Shown here one piece after another: positions 8,250 through 16,390 of a DNA stretch of 64,000 bases; within the stretch, counting starts at the first letter, position 1; each line of letters opens with the position of its first letter. The notes beneath the pieces were generated by a model, which worked only from the letters and a program-made list of their open reading frames with translations, did no database searches and was not told the DNA's origin. A program made the position numbers and the translations under genes. The stretch is from Bradyrhizobium sp. 199 (GTDB lineage Bacteria > Pseudomonadota > Alphaproteobacteria > Rhizobiales > Xanthobacteraceae): positions 744,001 to 808,000 of the forward strand of contig NZ_JADPJI010000005.1 of the NCBI RefSeq assembly GCF_023073355.1, read 5' to 3'.

Positions 8250-8996
8250 ATGCGCCGCATCAGAGTCGTCATCGCGGATCGGCACCCGATCGTCTTGCAG
8301 GGGATCAGCAGCGTCCTTGCGGCGCAGCACGATTTTGCGATCGTGGCCGCCTGCGGGGATACTGCAAGCTGCATTGGGGCCATCCGACTTCTGGTGCCCG
8401 ACGTTGCACTGGTCGATATTGCAATGCCCAGTATCAGTCGACCGGACATTCTGGCTATCGCAAACACCGCTGGCCAAGGTACCCGGGTCATTTTCTTCGC
8501 TGAAAAGGCCGGCGATCAAAGGTTGCAGATGCTGGCCGCGGGCCGCGCCTGCCTCGTCCTTACGAGGGATGCTGAGCCGGAGATGCTGGTCGCGACCCTG
8601 AGGAAGGTTGCGGAACGCCAAGGACCGGCATCGCGGTCGCCGTGCACAGGTGGTGAGGTCCCTGGGGAGTCTCACACCGGTGAGGAAAGGGCTCCGACGC
8701 AGCTGACCGACCGGGAGCGGCAGATCATGAGACTTGTATCGGAGGGGCTGTCGAACAAGGAGATTGGGCGTTTCCTGAACATTACCGATGGTACGATCAA
8801 AGTCCACCTTCACCACATCTTCCAGAAGCTCGATATTAGCAATCGAACAGTTCTCGCGACATTTGCAATTTCGCAAAACGGGAAGCATGCGGCCGCACGT
8901 GAACTCGCTCCTTCCGGCCTACTACAACAGGATTCGGCGGTTCGAAACGACGAGGACGTCAAGCGCGGCAATGTCCTTCCGGAACGAACGCGTTAG
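8250..8996 (+). CDS. LuxR/NarL-type response regulator
   Basis: A 248-residue protein. The receiver domain (residues 1-120) begins IRVVIADRHPIVLQGI and has the phospho-acceptor region PDVALVDIAMP with Asp56. The expected conserved Lys near residue 105 is not obvious: the segment reads GRACLVLTRDAEPEM, where a GYLLK-like motif is usual. The C-terminal HTH (about 150-215) is typical: LTDRERQIMRLVSEG, NKEIGRFLNI and GTIKVHLHHIFQKL. The start ATG has AGGGG 5 nt upstream. No sensor kinase is adjacent. Possible targets are the neighbouring Tat-like micro-proteins, by position only. The last 30 residues are an extension beyond the usual HTH end. Confidence 0.93.
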   Translation: MRRIRVVIADRHPIVLQGISSVLAAQHDFAIVAACGDTASCIGAIRLLVPDVALVDIAMPSISRPDILAIANTAGQGTRVIFFAEKAGDQRLQMLAAGRACLVLTRDAEPEMLVATLRKVAERQGPASRSPCTGGEVPGESHTGEERAPTQLTDRERQIMRLVSEGLSNKEIGRFLNITDGTIKVHLHHIFQKLDISNRTVLATFAISQNGKHAAARELAPSGLLQQDSAVRNDEDVKRGNVLPERTR

Positions 8997-9008
8997 CTGG
9001 ACATCGCA

Positions 9009-9287
9009 TCATGCTGGGCGGTGAGCGGTTGCGGCGCGCAGATGCTCGGCCATGTTGCGGCAGGCTCCTTCGGCCTCAGCCAACGTTCGGAAGGGCGACC
9101 CGCTGATCTTGATCGCCCCATTGTTCTCGTAGAGTGGTCGCCAACTCGCCAGGTACCCAGAGCGTCCGTGAAAGCCTGGACCGGTAGGGCTCTCCAGGCT
9201 GATCACAAACGAGAAGCCATCGCTCCTCGCGCTCCAGATCTCCATGTTTTCGATGGGCCGGTGAAATTGCAGTGGCATGGCAATCAT
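9009..9287 (-). CDS. Conserved hypothetical protein, about 92 residues
   Basis: From ATG 9287 (alternatives 9278 and TTG 9311). Text such as LQFHRPIENMEIWSARSDG, SFVISLESPTGPGFHG, YLASWRPLY and IKISGSPFRTLAEAEGACR is protein-like, with a beta-rich N-terminal half and a helical C-terminus. It resembles a small hypothetical family common in Bradyrhizobium; I know of no function. The octamer TATTTAAT (minus strand, 9331-9338) lies 43 nt before the start, the same spacing as for the divergent gene at 9519. Converges with the LuxR-type regulator, 12 bp apart. Confidence 0.7.
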   Translation of the reverse strand: MIAMPLQFHRPIENMEIWSARSDGFSFVISLESPTGPGFHGRSGYLASWRPLYENNGAIKISGSPFRTLAEAEGACRNMAEHLRAATAHRPA

Positions 9288-9299
9288 CCGTCGTGCGCT

Positions 9300-9518
9300 G
9301 CCCTTAATCAAGCTAATCAGATATATGCATATTAAATATTAGTTGACACTCCAGATTGGGGCCCCGGCGCCGGGACGAGCAAGCGCGAGGCCATGGAAAT
9401 GCTGGCGATCTGCCGGCGTCGCACGCTTCGCAATCCCATTTTTAAAACAAAATTTTGGTTGAAAGGCTATTTAATATATAATACGAATGAAGCAAATTTA
9501 AATCAAGGGGAGCGCATC
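9300..9518. promoter_or_regulatory. Divergent promoter region with two TATTTAAT boxes
   Basis: Contains ATTAAATA at 9331-9338 (toward the minus-strand gene) and TATTTAAT at 9468-9475 (toward the plus-strand gene at 9519). Each lies 43 nt from its start codon. Bases 9440-9505 are strongly AT-rich. GGGGAG at 9507-9512 is the ribosome site of the plus-strand gene. Confidence 0.5.
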
Positions 9519-10010
9519 GTGACCCAAGGTAGCAATGAAGATGACGACCGGCGGGCGTTCCTGAAAACCTGCGGAAGATTTGCGGCCGTGACACCCCCCG
9601 TCATGACGCTGCTGCTGTCGACCTCGCTGACCTCGACAGCCATCGCACGTTCAGGCGGACAGAACGGAGCAACGCATGGCGATGACAGGGACCAGTCATT
9701 CTTCGACAACGATCGTCCGTCCTCTGCAGCGTCGGGGTCCTCTGGCAGCGGGTCACCTGGAGGCGGTGGCGGACCGGAGGGGCGCCGTGGTGGGCCATCT
9801 GCTGCTGGAGGGCCGCCATCCGGCGGTGGCGGCGGATCCGGCGGAGCGGCAGGTGGCAAAGGACCTTTCGCGACGGCAGGGAACTCCGGAAATCCGACCG
9901 CATATGGAGGGGTCGATTGTGCAGATGAAGAGGACGACGAGCGGAGGCACAAGCCCGAGTGCGAGCGAGCCGCCACTCGACTTTCGAGCGCAACCCGCTC
10001 CGAGCATTAA
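9519..10010 (+). CDS. Tat-like protein with Gly/Ser-rich tail, paralogue 2
   Basis: A 163-residue protein starting at GTG 9519, with GGGGAG 6 nt upstream. Its first 45 residues match the other two family members: DRRAFLKTCGRFAAV, a hydrophobic stretch (PPVMTLLLSTSLTS) and TAIARSGG. The tail is much longer: a low-complexity Gly/Ser/Pro region (about residues 70-120), then an acidic/basic end with two cysteines (CADEEDDERRHKPEC). The RRxFLK pattern suggests Tat export. The low-complexity part could be a fibrous or exposed region. Function unknown. Confidence 0.68.
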   Translation: MTQGSNEDDDRRAFLKTCGRFAAVTPPVMTLLLSTSLTSTAIARSGGQNGATHGDDRDQSFFDNDRPSSAASGSSGSGSPGGGGGPEGRRGGPSAAGGPPSGGGGGSGGAAGGKGPFATAGNSGNPTAYGGVDCADEEDDERRHKPECERAATRLSSATRSEH

Positions 10011-10222
10011 CAACGGCTCGACCCGCTGTTATCGCAGGCTGAGCAGCCAGGCCCAATGGAGCCGTGCCGCGCGCCTGGGCACATGAGTACTTTTTTTACG
10101 CGCCGCCACATCGTTATCGGCAACGCAGCATGCCAAATTAGTCGCGTTTCCTGTGATTGCATTTTTTTGCCCACCGTCAAAGCTGGCGGAATTCTCGCGG
10201 ACATATTGCTAGGAGACCTCAC

Positions 10223-10423
10223 ATGAAAATCTGCGCTCGAGTAGACAACCCCGGTGCTGTTCTTCGCCAGCGTCTCGAAGCGCTTGCCGTCCAACTCGCA
10301 GAACTTGAGAGTCTCAGGGACCGGCTGAATCGAGAAGAGAACCATCAGCGCGAGCTACGCCAGTCCGGCAGACGAGCGAGTTCAGAGTGCAACCGAGCGG
10401 TCGCTGCAAGGTCGCAGATGTAA
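10223..10423 (+). CDS. Small conserved hypothetical protein
   Basis: A 66-residue protein from ATG 10223 with AGGAG 7 nt upstream. An amphipathic helix AVLRQRLEALAVQLAELESL is followed by RDRLNREENHQREL. It is a likely diverged paralogue of the ORF at 7413-7595. A coiled-coil-like dimer is plausible. Function unknown. Confidence 0.6.
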   Translation: MKICARVDNPGAVLRQRLEALAVQLAELESLRDRLNREENHQRELRQSGRRASSECNRAVAARSQM

Positions 10424-10660
10424 AGCTCCTGCCTGTTCCGCCTGGTCGCAACCGATCAAATTATTCCAACGAGAGTCCGAAAGCGAACGATGGCTCGAAT
10501 CCAATCGATCATAGTTAACTTCGGCATGGGGCGAGCGGTTCATCTGCAGCAGCATCCCGTTACGCCGAGAATAGGAGCGCTGGTTTTCCTGGTGCAATAC
10601 GTGCCGGGAGCGGGGAGTCTTCAATTCATTTACTAGTTTCGCTTGGAAGGATGAAAGCTC

Positions 10661-11112
10661 GTGAATGAAAGTGAAGTCGAAACGCAGGCCGCTTCCGTGA
10701 ATGAGAACGTGAACGGAGCCAAGCCAAAGTTCGTTTTGAGTTTCCAGGAACTCCTCCGTGGCTTCGCCGCACCGACCAAAAAATATCGCGAGCATGAAAG
10801 CAATTTCCGAGGAGATCAGCGATGTTCTCCGCGAAACCTGCGCTATGAACGCCAGGGGTGCTGTCGATTACGGAGCCAAGGTCGTCGAGATTTCCAAAGA
10901 CAATACCAGCGCCACCCTGGAGTTTTTCCCGGCTCGTTGAGACCAGATCGCTGCTGGATATCGTGCGTCTTTCAACCGCCCGAAGCCGCGAGGCTTTCGA
11001 AGTCGTCTCCGCACAGAATCGGGAGCTTTGGGAGCTCGCGCAGAAAGTAGCGATCGAGACGACCGAGCCCGTCAAAACCAGCTTCAACCGGCTATTGCAC
11101 AAGACCGCCTGA
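10661..11112 (+). pseudogene. Frameshifted phasin-family gene
   Basis: Three consecutive pieces in three frames together read as one phasin. From GTG 10661: NESEVETQAASVNENVNGAK and FVLSFQELLRGFA. Then from about 10796: MKAISEEISDVLRETCAM and GAVDYGAKVVEISKDNTSA. Then from about 10935: LVETRSLLDIVRLSTARSRE, QNRELWELAQKVAIETTEPV and a stop at 11112. This follows the order of phasins that coat polyhydroxybutyrate granules. The two shifts lie near homopolymer runs (A6 near 10779, T5 near 10922), so sequence error is possible, but neighbouring genes are broken too. Confidence 0.78.
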
Positions 11113-11242
11113 ACCGAGGCTACCTGCCGCGCGCATCGGCTGGAGGGCGTCTCCGCCAGGACGGACGCTCGGTCCAGTTGATGGCGGGCCAGCGTGCCTA
11201 GAGTCCGCAACAGATTGCAGGAAATCAAGATGGGGTGTGGTG

Positions 11243-11458
11243 ATGATCAAGTGCCCGAAAACGGGTGACGCCATTTCGACGGGTATCGAGAGCGATCGCG
11301 AAGGTTTCGCTGCAGCGCGGTATTCTTCTCGCGCATCTATTGCCCGGGTCTGTGCGGCTACTCACGAATGGCTCGCGCGAGAGGCCTGCTTCTACGAGCC
11401 TGCCCTGGATAGTCGGTTGCCCGGCAGCTGGCAGGCGTCTTGCGAAGGCGCGGCGTGA
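11243..11458 (+). CDS. Small conserved hypothetical ORF with a compensated internal frameshift
   Basis: A 71-residue ORF from ATG 11243. The start IKCPKTGDAISTGIESDRE and the later ATHEWLAREACFYEP resemble a short cysteine-containing rhizobial hypothetical family. Between them the plausible family text (SAVFFSRIYCPGLC) lies in another frame, at about 11314-11355. So a +/- pair of indels seems to have scrambled about 20 residues while leaving the ORF open. The 3' end overlaps the convergent Crp/Fnr gene by 67 bp. It may be a decaying gene. Confidence 0.45.
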   Translation: MIKCPKTGDAISTGIESDREGFAAARYSSRASIARVCAATHEWLAREACFYEPALDSRLPGSWQASCEGAA

Positions 11459-12183
11459 AGAAGCCCTGCTCCGCCACGCGAGACGATCCGATCGATCCTG
11501 CGGCTCATCACCTTGTAGCACTCGCATGCCACGGCTTCGAGGCGCGGCCGGTCAATCTCGAGTTGACCGCGGCGGTTGGATTTCAACGCTCTTGACGCGC
11601 GCAACGCCCTCACAACATGCGTGACGGTGGTGCGCCGGACGCCCAGTAGCTCCGACATAGTCTCCTGCGTCAAAGGGAGGGGATTGTTGCCATTCGCCCG
11701 GTCGTGAATTTGAAGCAGCCAGCAGGCCATCCGGGCTTCGACGGAATGTAGTGCATTGCAAGCCGCGACGTGCTGAACCTGCGTCAGCAGCGATCTCGTG
11801 AAAATCTGCACCATGGATGCGATCGCGGGGCTGCGACCCAGAGCTGACAAAAATTGCGCCGCCGGAATCTGCAGCACGGGCCCTGGTACGCGGACCACCA
11901 CCGTCACGGGTGAGTGGGATGTGCCAAGCGCCGAGGTCAGGCCGATCGCACCTTCATGACCGATCACCGCTACGGCGACAGTCTGGCCGTTCGGCAAGTC
12001 CACGATAAACGTAACCGCACCACCACAGGGGAAGAGAAGGTGGTCGATCCGATCACCCGATCGGATCGGTACGGCGTCGCGTCCGAGCATGATTTTCCTC
12101 AGGTGAGGCGCAAGCAAAGCAAAATCCGCCGGCGGCAACGCTGCTAACAATCGATTACCAACTCTGGTCGTGTGGTCCATCAT
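11392..12183 (-). CDS. Crp/Fnr family transcriptional regulator
   Basis: A 263-residue protein from ATG 12183 (second ATG at 12180), with GGGGGA 8 nt upstream. The cyclic-nucleotide-binding-like N-terminal domain (about 20-140) has RSGDRIDHLLFPCGGAVTF and a GHEGAIGLTSALG turn. The C-terminal winged helix (about 165-235) has LPLTQETMSELLGVRRTTVT as the recognition region. No FNR-type cysteine cluster is seen in the N-terminus. The last 30 residues extend beyond the usual end. Related regulators in Bradyrhizobium are abundant and mostly uncharacterised. No clear operon partner. Confidence 0.9.
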   Translation of the reverse strand: MMDHTTRVGNRLLAALPPADFALLAPHLRKIMLGRDAVPIRSGDRIDHLLFPCGGAVTFIVDLPNGQTVAVAVIGHEGAIGLTSALGTSHSPVTVVVRVPGPVLQIPAAQFLSALGRSPAIASMVQIFTRSLLTQVQHVAACNALHSVEARMACWLLQIHDRANGNNPLPLTQETMSELLGVRRTTVTHVVRALRASRALKSNRRGQLEIDRPRLEAVACECYKVMSRRIDRIVSRGGAGLLHAAPSQDACQLPGNRLSRAGS

Positions 12184-12671
12184 GGGATTCGTCCCCCACG
12201 GATGTCCGGCGCTAGGCCTCGTGCCGGCTGGTGCCCAGCTGTTTGCACAACTCAACAGGGGGTCCAACTGGTCACGGCGGATATGGTTCCATTGTGGAGG
12301 CGTGCCGGTGCGACGGTACTGCAAAGCACAATCCGGCCGGCTAACTGGAGTTCGGCAGGCTCTCGGGCATCGCAGCTGATCCCTGCCAAGCCTATCGTTC
12401 ATTCGCCTTCCGGGGAAAGGAAAACGGTCGCCGGCGTGACGCAGAGGTACGAGGTCGCCATGAAGTTCGACGGCGGCTTGGAAGTCCTTGGAGACGCTGA
12501 CGAGGTGAAACAATCCGAGCAGCGGAAGGCAATCCTTGAGGCAATGTGCAGCACAATCATGGCAATGCCACCGGGTGAAATAGCGAAAGCGGTTGAAACG
12601 AAATCGGACGGCGTAAGCAGAGTTGGCGAGATCCCGAGCAATGATACGAACAGTTTCCCGCGAATGCTCCC
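12184..12671. other. Intergenic or remnant region without a recognisable gene
   Basis: Long frames exist on both strands (plus about 12440-12680, minus 12399-12686) but neither has recognisable motifs or a good ribosome site, and they are mirror images of each other. Probably part of the decayed mobile segment that continues downstream. Confidence 0.35.
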
Positions 12672-13445
12672 CCTAGACCTCGCCATTTCGCTGCGACAGC
12701 AGGTACGCCGGTATTTCCGTGCCGACCAGAGAACAAGCAGCCATATACGTCAAATGGATTCAGCGCCGCATCAGTTTTCCGGCAGGTGGTTCAGAGATCG
12801 TGGTCCGACTGGCCTGATGCGATTGTCAAAATGTCCACCGGAGAACGGAAGGGCGTGTGGGTGCTGGACCAGGACTCGTATAAGGCGCCACCGAGGCGGA
12901 CCTGCCGCACGCCCTGCCGCCAACCAGGACTGTGCGCACGAGGAGTGACTTCTATTTCAACCACGTCGGGCTGGGCGATTCACCGGGCAGGCTAGCGCTG
13001 GCGTGGGACGTGCGAGGCTAAGATGGGTTTGTCCTCGTGCCGGGCAATCCCGGCTAAGTGCTGAAGCCCGACCTGCCGACCGCCGAGGCGCCCGAGTGGC
13101 TATTGGCCATGATCCGCCCAGGCCATACGACCACGACCCAGTCAGCCATACGCGGCAGGCCGGCACGGCTATTACGTTGACGCCGCTGTGCGCTCGGAGC
13201 TTGCGGCGCTATCTGGTGATGCGGCCGGCACGCGCGGTACGCTGCTGAACCGAACTGCCTTCACGCTTGGCACGTTCATTGGCGCTGGTGCGTTAGACGG
13301 TGCTGATGCAGAGCATGGCCTGCTGGCCGCCGCGCAAGTTGTGGCCTGACACCTATCGACGGTGAGCGTCCCGTGCGGGGGACTATCAGGCGCGGGCTGG
13401 ACGCGGGCAGCAGGCACCTACGTCAACTGCCCGAACGGGATAACA
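12672..13445 (+). pseudogene. Decayed bifunctional primase-polymerase (Prim-Pol) gene of mobile-element type
   Basis: Pieces in different frames align in order with prim-pol replication proteins of phages, plasmids and integrative elements. From about 12693: TPVFPCRPENKQPYTSNGFS and WSDWPDAIVKMSTGERKGVW plus VLDQDS. After a shift near 12885: TEADLPHALPPTRTVRTRSD and GRLALAWDVRG, then two in-frame TAA stops, VLVPGNP and APEWLLAMIRP. From 13162: a C-terminal module HGYYVDAAVRSELAALSGD, TLLNRTAFTLGTFIGAGALD and LLAAAQVVA, then after another shift DGERPVRGTIRRGLDAG. At least three frameshifts and two stops make it nonfunctional. No integrase or att site was found nearby. Confidence 0.8.
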
Positions 13446-14068
13446 CGCCGCTAATCGACGTCACCAAGCTGCTGCGGAAGAACAGTGCCTTATAGGCCCG
13501 AGTAGGGGGTATTTCGGAAGTGCAACCGTTCGCCAAAGCAACCGACGTCCCCAAGTCACCTTGTTTGCGTGCGAAACCAAAACAGAGTTGGGGGTTGGGC
13601 CGGCTCAATCTCTTGCACCGTCGGCCACCCACTCGCGCGCGTTATCCCGCAGATATCCAGATTGTTTTCCAAGCCGCGCCGACGGCCGGCTTTCAGCTTC
13701 TGTCCTACGACGCCGGAGCGAAAGCACGAACTCAATTGCTCCGCGCGCGTGGCCGAGCCTTCCTCTGTTATGGGCATTTGGTTCCGAGAATGGGAACAAT
13801 TTTGCGCGCGCAAATCGGATCGCGCGTGCGAAATCACAAAATTAAAGCAGTCGACCAAGGACGAGGTACAGACGCTGATCAAAATGATCAACGCGGGCTC
13901 GACCGCGATCGAAATCGCCACCGAGCTTGGAAGGTATATTGCTTCGTTCAAACGCTGCCGGAGACACGGGCCTTTTGCCGCGGAGCGAGAGGGGCGCTGC
14001 ACAGAGATAGTAGGCAGCCCCGGTCGGCGCCACTTCTGCCGAGGTTCACGCGCGGGTCTGTGTCGCTT
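13446..14068. other. Remnant region with a possible helix-turn-helix fragment
   Basis: No intact gene. In the plus frame at about 13848-13970 there is KDEVQTLIKMINAGSTAIEI followed by ATELGRYIASFKRC. This resembles the short DNA-binding-like repeat of small rhizobial regulators (a 'T..EI...LGR...SVK' pattern), so it may be a gene fragment. The rest shows nothing recognisable. Confidence 0.3.
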
Positions 14069-14158
14069 CTAATGAGGCGCAACCAGGGCTGCCATACCGA
14101 ATGCGACCACGCAGGCAGCTGCCAAGGACCACAGCACCACAGCGATTTCTTTGGGCAT
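14069..14158 (-). CDS. Putative 29-residue single-span membrane protein
   Basis: A very short ORF, MPKEIAVVLWSLAAACVVAF continuing GMAALVAPH, with a strong site GGAGAAGG 8 nt before the ATG at 14158. The peptide is one transmembrane helix with a charged N-terminus. Ribosome site quality and composition support translation. Function unknown. Confidence 0.5.
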   Translation of the reverse strand: MPKEIAVVLWSLAAACVVAFGMAALVAPH

Positions 14159-14544
14159 GGTCGTGGCCTTCTCCGAAAGCCGCCTTTACCCTTACTGCCG
14201 GACGAGCTTAGAGCGCACCGATCAGCATAGTGTAGGCGAGCCCGCGCCAAACCGTGTTCATTAGGACGAGCATTTGCCATCCCCACATCTGGTGACGCCA
14301 CTTTCGAACAGCAATGTTTCGGGAAGATTTCGCGGGCAACCAAAATGGGCTTCGCGCCGGCCAGGGGACGCAGCCCCGCGGTTCGCCGCGGGCTCGTTTC
14401 GTGGCTGAAACGTTCTAACCTTTGAAGACCAAGCATTTGGTCCCATAAAACAAACTGCGACCCTATGGGAGGTCCCGACCATCTAGCGGCCTAAGCGAAC
14501 CCGCCCCGAAGTTCCGCCGTTTGATCCCGGGTTTGATCAGCGGA
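14159..14544. other. Intergenic region, nothing recognised
   Basis: Upstream of the 29-residue ORF. No codon-like frames, no repeats seen. Confidence 0.3.
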
Positions 14545-14768
14545 GAGAAAGCCATGGCCACCGGGTCGTGCAATCATCGCCAGATGATACTGGCTCGCTG
14601 AAGAAGCAAAGCGCCTCCGCGAGGAAGCTAAGTTGCTTCCATATGGCAGCGCGGGGAGGACATGATGCGTAGGGCACGGCAAGTCGAAACCGGATCGCAC
14701 GTGAGCGAATGGTTGAGATCGCCGGGGCTACAGCCAGGGCATGTACTCATTGAGCGACTGGCCACCCG
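14545..14768 (+). pseudogene. Frameshifted small conserved rhizobial hypothetical gene
   Basis: EEAKRLREEAKLLPYGSA (about 14602-14655) continues after a shift as MMRRARQVETGSHVSEWL and RSPGLQPG (about 14661-14740). The combined text follows a short family I associate with rhizobial genomes (pattern 'REEAK.LPPG...LLRRARQ.ET..H..EWL.SPGL'). Upstream, the likely N-terminus around 14555-14600 is also out of frame or stopped. Interpreted as a broken copy. Confidence 0.5.
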
Positions 14769-14904
14769 GCCGAAGAGCTAAACGCAGGCGGCAATTCACC
14801 TCAAGTCAGCCGCAATAGTTCTTACACTTCGTCAAAACGGCCGTCCTAAGCGCCCGCGAGCAGCGCGGGGCGCATCATCGCCAATTTGCCCGCTTAGAGG
14901 CGCG

Positions 14905-14952
14905 CCAAAAAATGGGCCCCAGCTCCGGGGGGCACGGGATGAGCTGGGGCCC
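14905..14952 (-). terminator. Rho-independent terminator
   Basis: A perfect 12-bp stem: GGGCCCCAGCTC at 14914-14925 and GAGCTGGGGCCC at 14941-14952, with a 15-nt loop. Read on the minus strand it is followed directly by ATTTTTTGG. It lies 75 nt after the stop of the minus-strand Tat-like micro-protein at 15027. Confidence 0.85.
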
Positions 14953-15026
14953 GACAGATTGCACTTGCATTGGGAAACTTGGTAGTCGGCGACCCGTTCC
15001 AGCCCTGCCATTCCTCGAGAGAAAAG

Positions 15027-15242
15027 TCAGCGGTCTCTGTCGTCCTTGCCGTTGGCGCTACCATCGCCGCCGCCGTTGCCCCACCCATTGTTGCCGTGGT
15101 GGACCGCTCCCGCGCCCGACTTGGCAATGGCATCCGACGTGAGGGAGGTCGAGAGCAGTAGAGTGATGGCTGGAGGTGTCACGGCAGCAAACTTTCCGCA
15201 GGTCTTTAGAAATTCACGGCGATCGTCCTCTTGGTCAGGCAT
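15027..15242 (-). CDS. Tat-like micro-protein, paralogue 3
   Basis: A 71-residue protein from ATG 15242 with GGAGAG 6 nt upstream, the best-formed copy of the family. It has DDRREFLKTCGKFAAV (RRxFLK twin-arginine pattern), a hydrophobic stretch PPAITLLLSTSLTS, then a plausible cleavage region DAIAKSG and the tail GNNGWGNGGGDGSANGKDDR. TATTTAAT (minus strand, 15272-15279) lies 29 nt upstream of the start and a strong terminator follows, so it appears to be a complete single-gene transcription unit. A Tat-exported small peptide is inferred. Function unknown. Confidence 0.8.
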   Translation of the reverse strand: MPDQEDDRREFLKTCGKFAAVTPPAITLLLSTSLTSDAIAKSGAGAVHHGNNGWGNGGGDGSANGKDDRDR

Positions 15243-16116
15243 GGCGTTCTCTCCGGCTGCTGGGCGGAAAGATTAAATACCTTAATTCCAATTAAATCAA
15301 TAAAAGTATGTTAATAGGTCCGCTCACGAAGCGCCCCCGTAAGTTTCAGGCCCGGTTTTCGCTCCGAAGCGCCAGGTGGCCACGGGCGAGGGCGTGAGTT
15401 CTTCTGACCCATCGGCAATCTTAGCCAATAGAAGGACCTCCGAACATCCTTCTTGATCTCTGGATCGAGCTGAAGGGGTTCAATTTGGTGGTCGTGCAGT
15501 TTGAACAACGCAGCAATGTAGGTGCTTTGGGCTGAGCGCATGGCAATCACACCCCGAAAAAATGAAATCAGTATCAACTAGTCCAACCGAAAATTCCTGG
15601 AAATTCACCTGCGCTAATCACCGGGCTTTTCCGTTCCAGAACGGAAGCTATCTCCCGTGTGGCGCTAAACGTAACCGTGAAATTGCCGAAGTCTGCTTTT
15701 GGGTCGCAAGCCGTCGATCACGCCAAGCGGGGAGACGTCCGCATTGCGTCTGTAAGCCGAGCTTAGGCTGGTTGGAACTTGTGTATACTTTGGCACCAAG
15801 TGAGTCGTCGGCGAGGGCAGCGCTGTGGACCGCGATTTCAAAAGCGAAGTCTTTTCCAACTGTCGGCCAAATCCAGCGAAGCCGTGCACTTAGTGTGGGC
15901 GCCAACCGCGCTTTGCGGCGAAGATGCTCAACACCCAGACCGGTGGGACCGTTCGCATGTTCAAGTGCCAGTGTGGTGAGCAAACTTGGACCGAGAACAA
16001 AGCGAAGGCTGTCGCGCCGTAGCCCGAAGGGCGTAGGCGGACTGTCGAACTGATACGGGTGCCGCTATCATCTGCCACGCGAGCCTGAAGCTTCATGCGA
16101 CCGCGGCTGCCTCCAC
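15243..16116. other. Long intergenic region, possibly with gene remnants
   Basis: Bases 15270-15310 are the AT-rich promoter of the micro-protein. A minus-strand ORF of about 75 codons (15311 to about 15541, with DHQIEPLQLDPEIKKDVRRS) has no recognised family. Near 15924-16022 (plus) a 32-codon ORF contains FKCQCGEQTWTENKAKA, which might be the tail of a small zinc-binding-like protein. Neither is well supported. Confidence 0.3.
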
Positions 16117-16356
16117 ATGTTCTACGTGTACATTCTCAGAAGCAAAAGCGACCCTGATCGCTATTACGTCGGGCTGACATCTGATCTACGTGCCCGCCTC
16201 AAAAAGCACAACGCCGGTGACGTTCCTCACACGTCAAAGTTCACTCCGTGGGAGCTCAAGACCTATGTTGCGTTCTCGGATGAGCAGCAGGCCGTTGCCT
16301 TTGAGAAATATTTGAAGTCGGCTTCCGGCCGGGCATTCGCTAAGAAGCGCCTCTAA
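16117..16356 (+). CDS. GIY-YIG nuclease family protein (UPF0213-like)
   Basis: A 79-residue protein beginning FYVYILRSKSDPDRYYVGLT, the GIY-YIG signature in its short Y-I...YVG form, followed by LRARLKKHNAGDVPHTSK and AFEKYLKSASGRAF with the conserved Glu. Members of this short family are single-domain and mostly uncharacterised; some act as structure-dependent nucleases. A second copy of the family lies at 36624-36863. Confidence 0.92.
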   Translation: MFYVYILRSKSDPDRYYVGLTSDLRARLKKHNAGDVPHTSKFTPWELKTYVAFSDEQQAVAFEKYLKSASGRAFAKKRL

Positions 16357-16390
16357 AGTGCGCTCCAGACTGACACACGGCGGCTAATGC

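Noticed and set aside
7880..8491. Minus-strand frame opposite and upstream of the LuxR-type gene
   Set aside because: Arg/Ser-rich shadow over most of its length with no ribosome site at the internal ATG.
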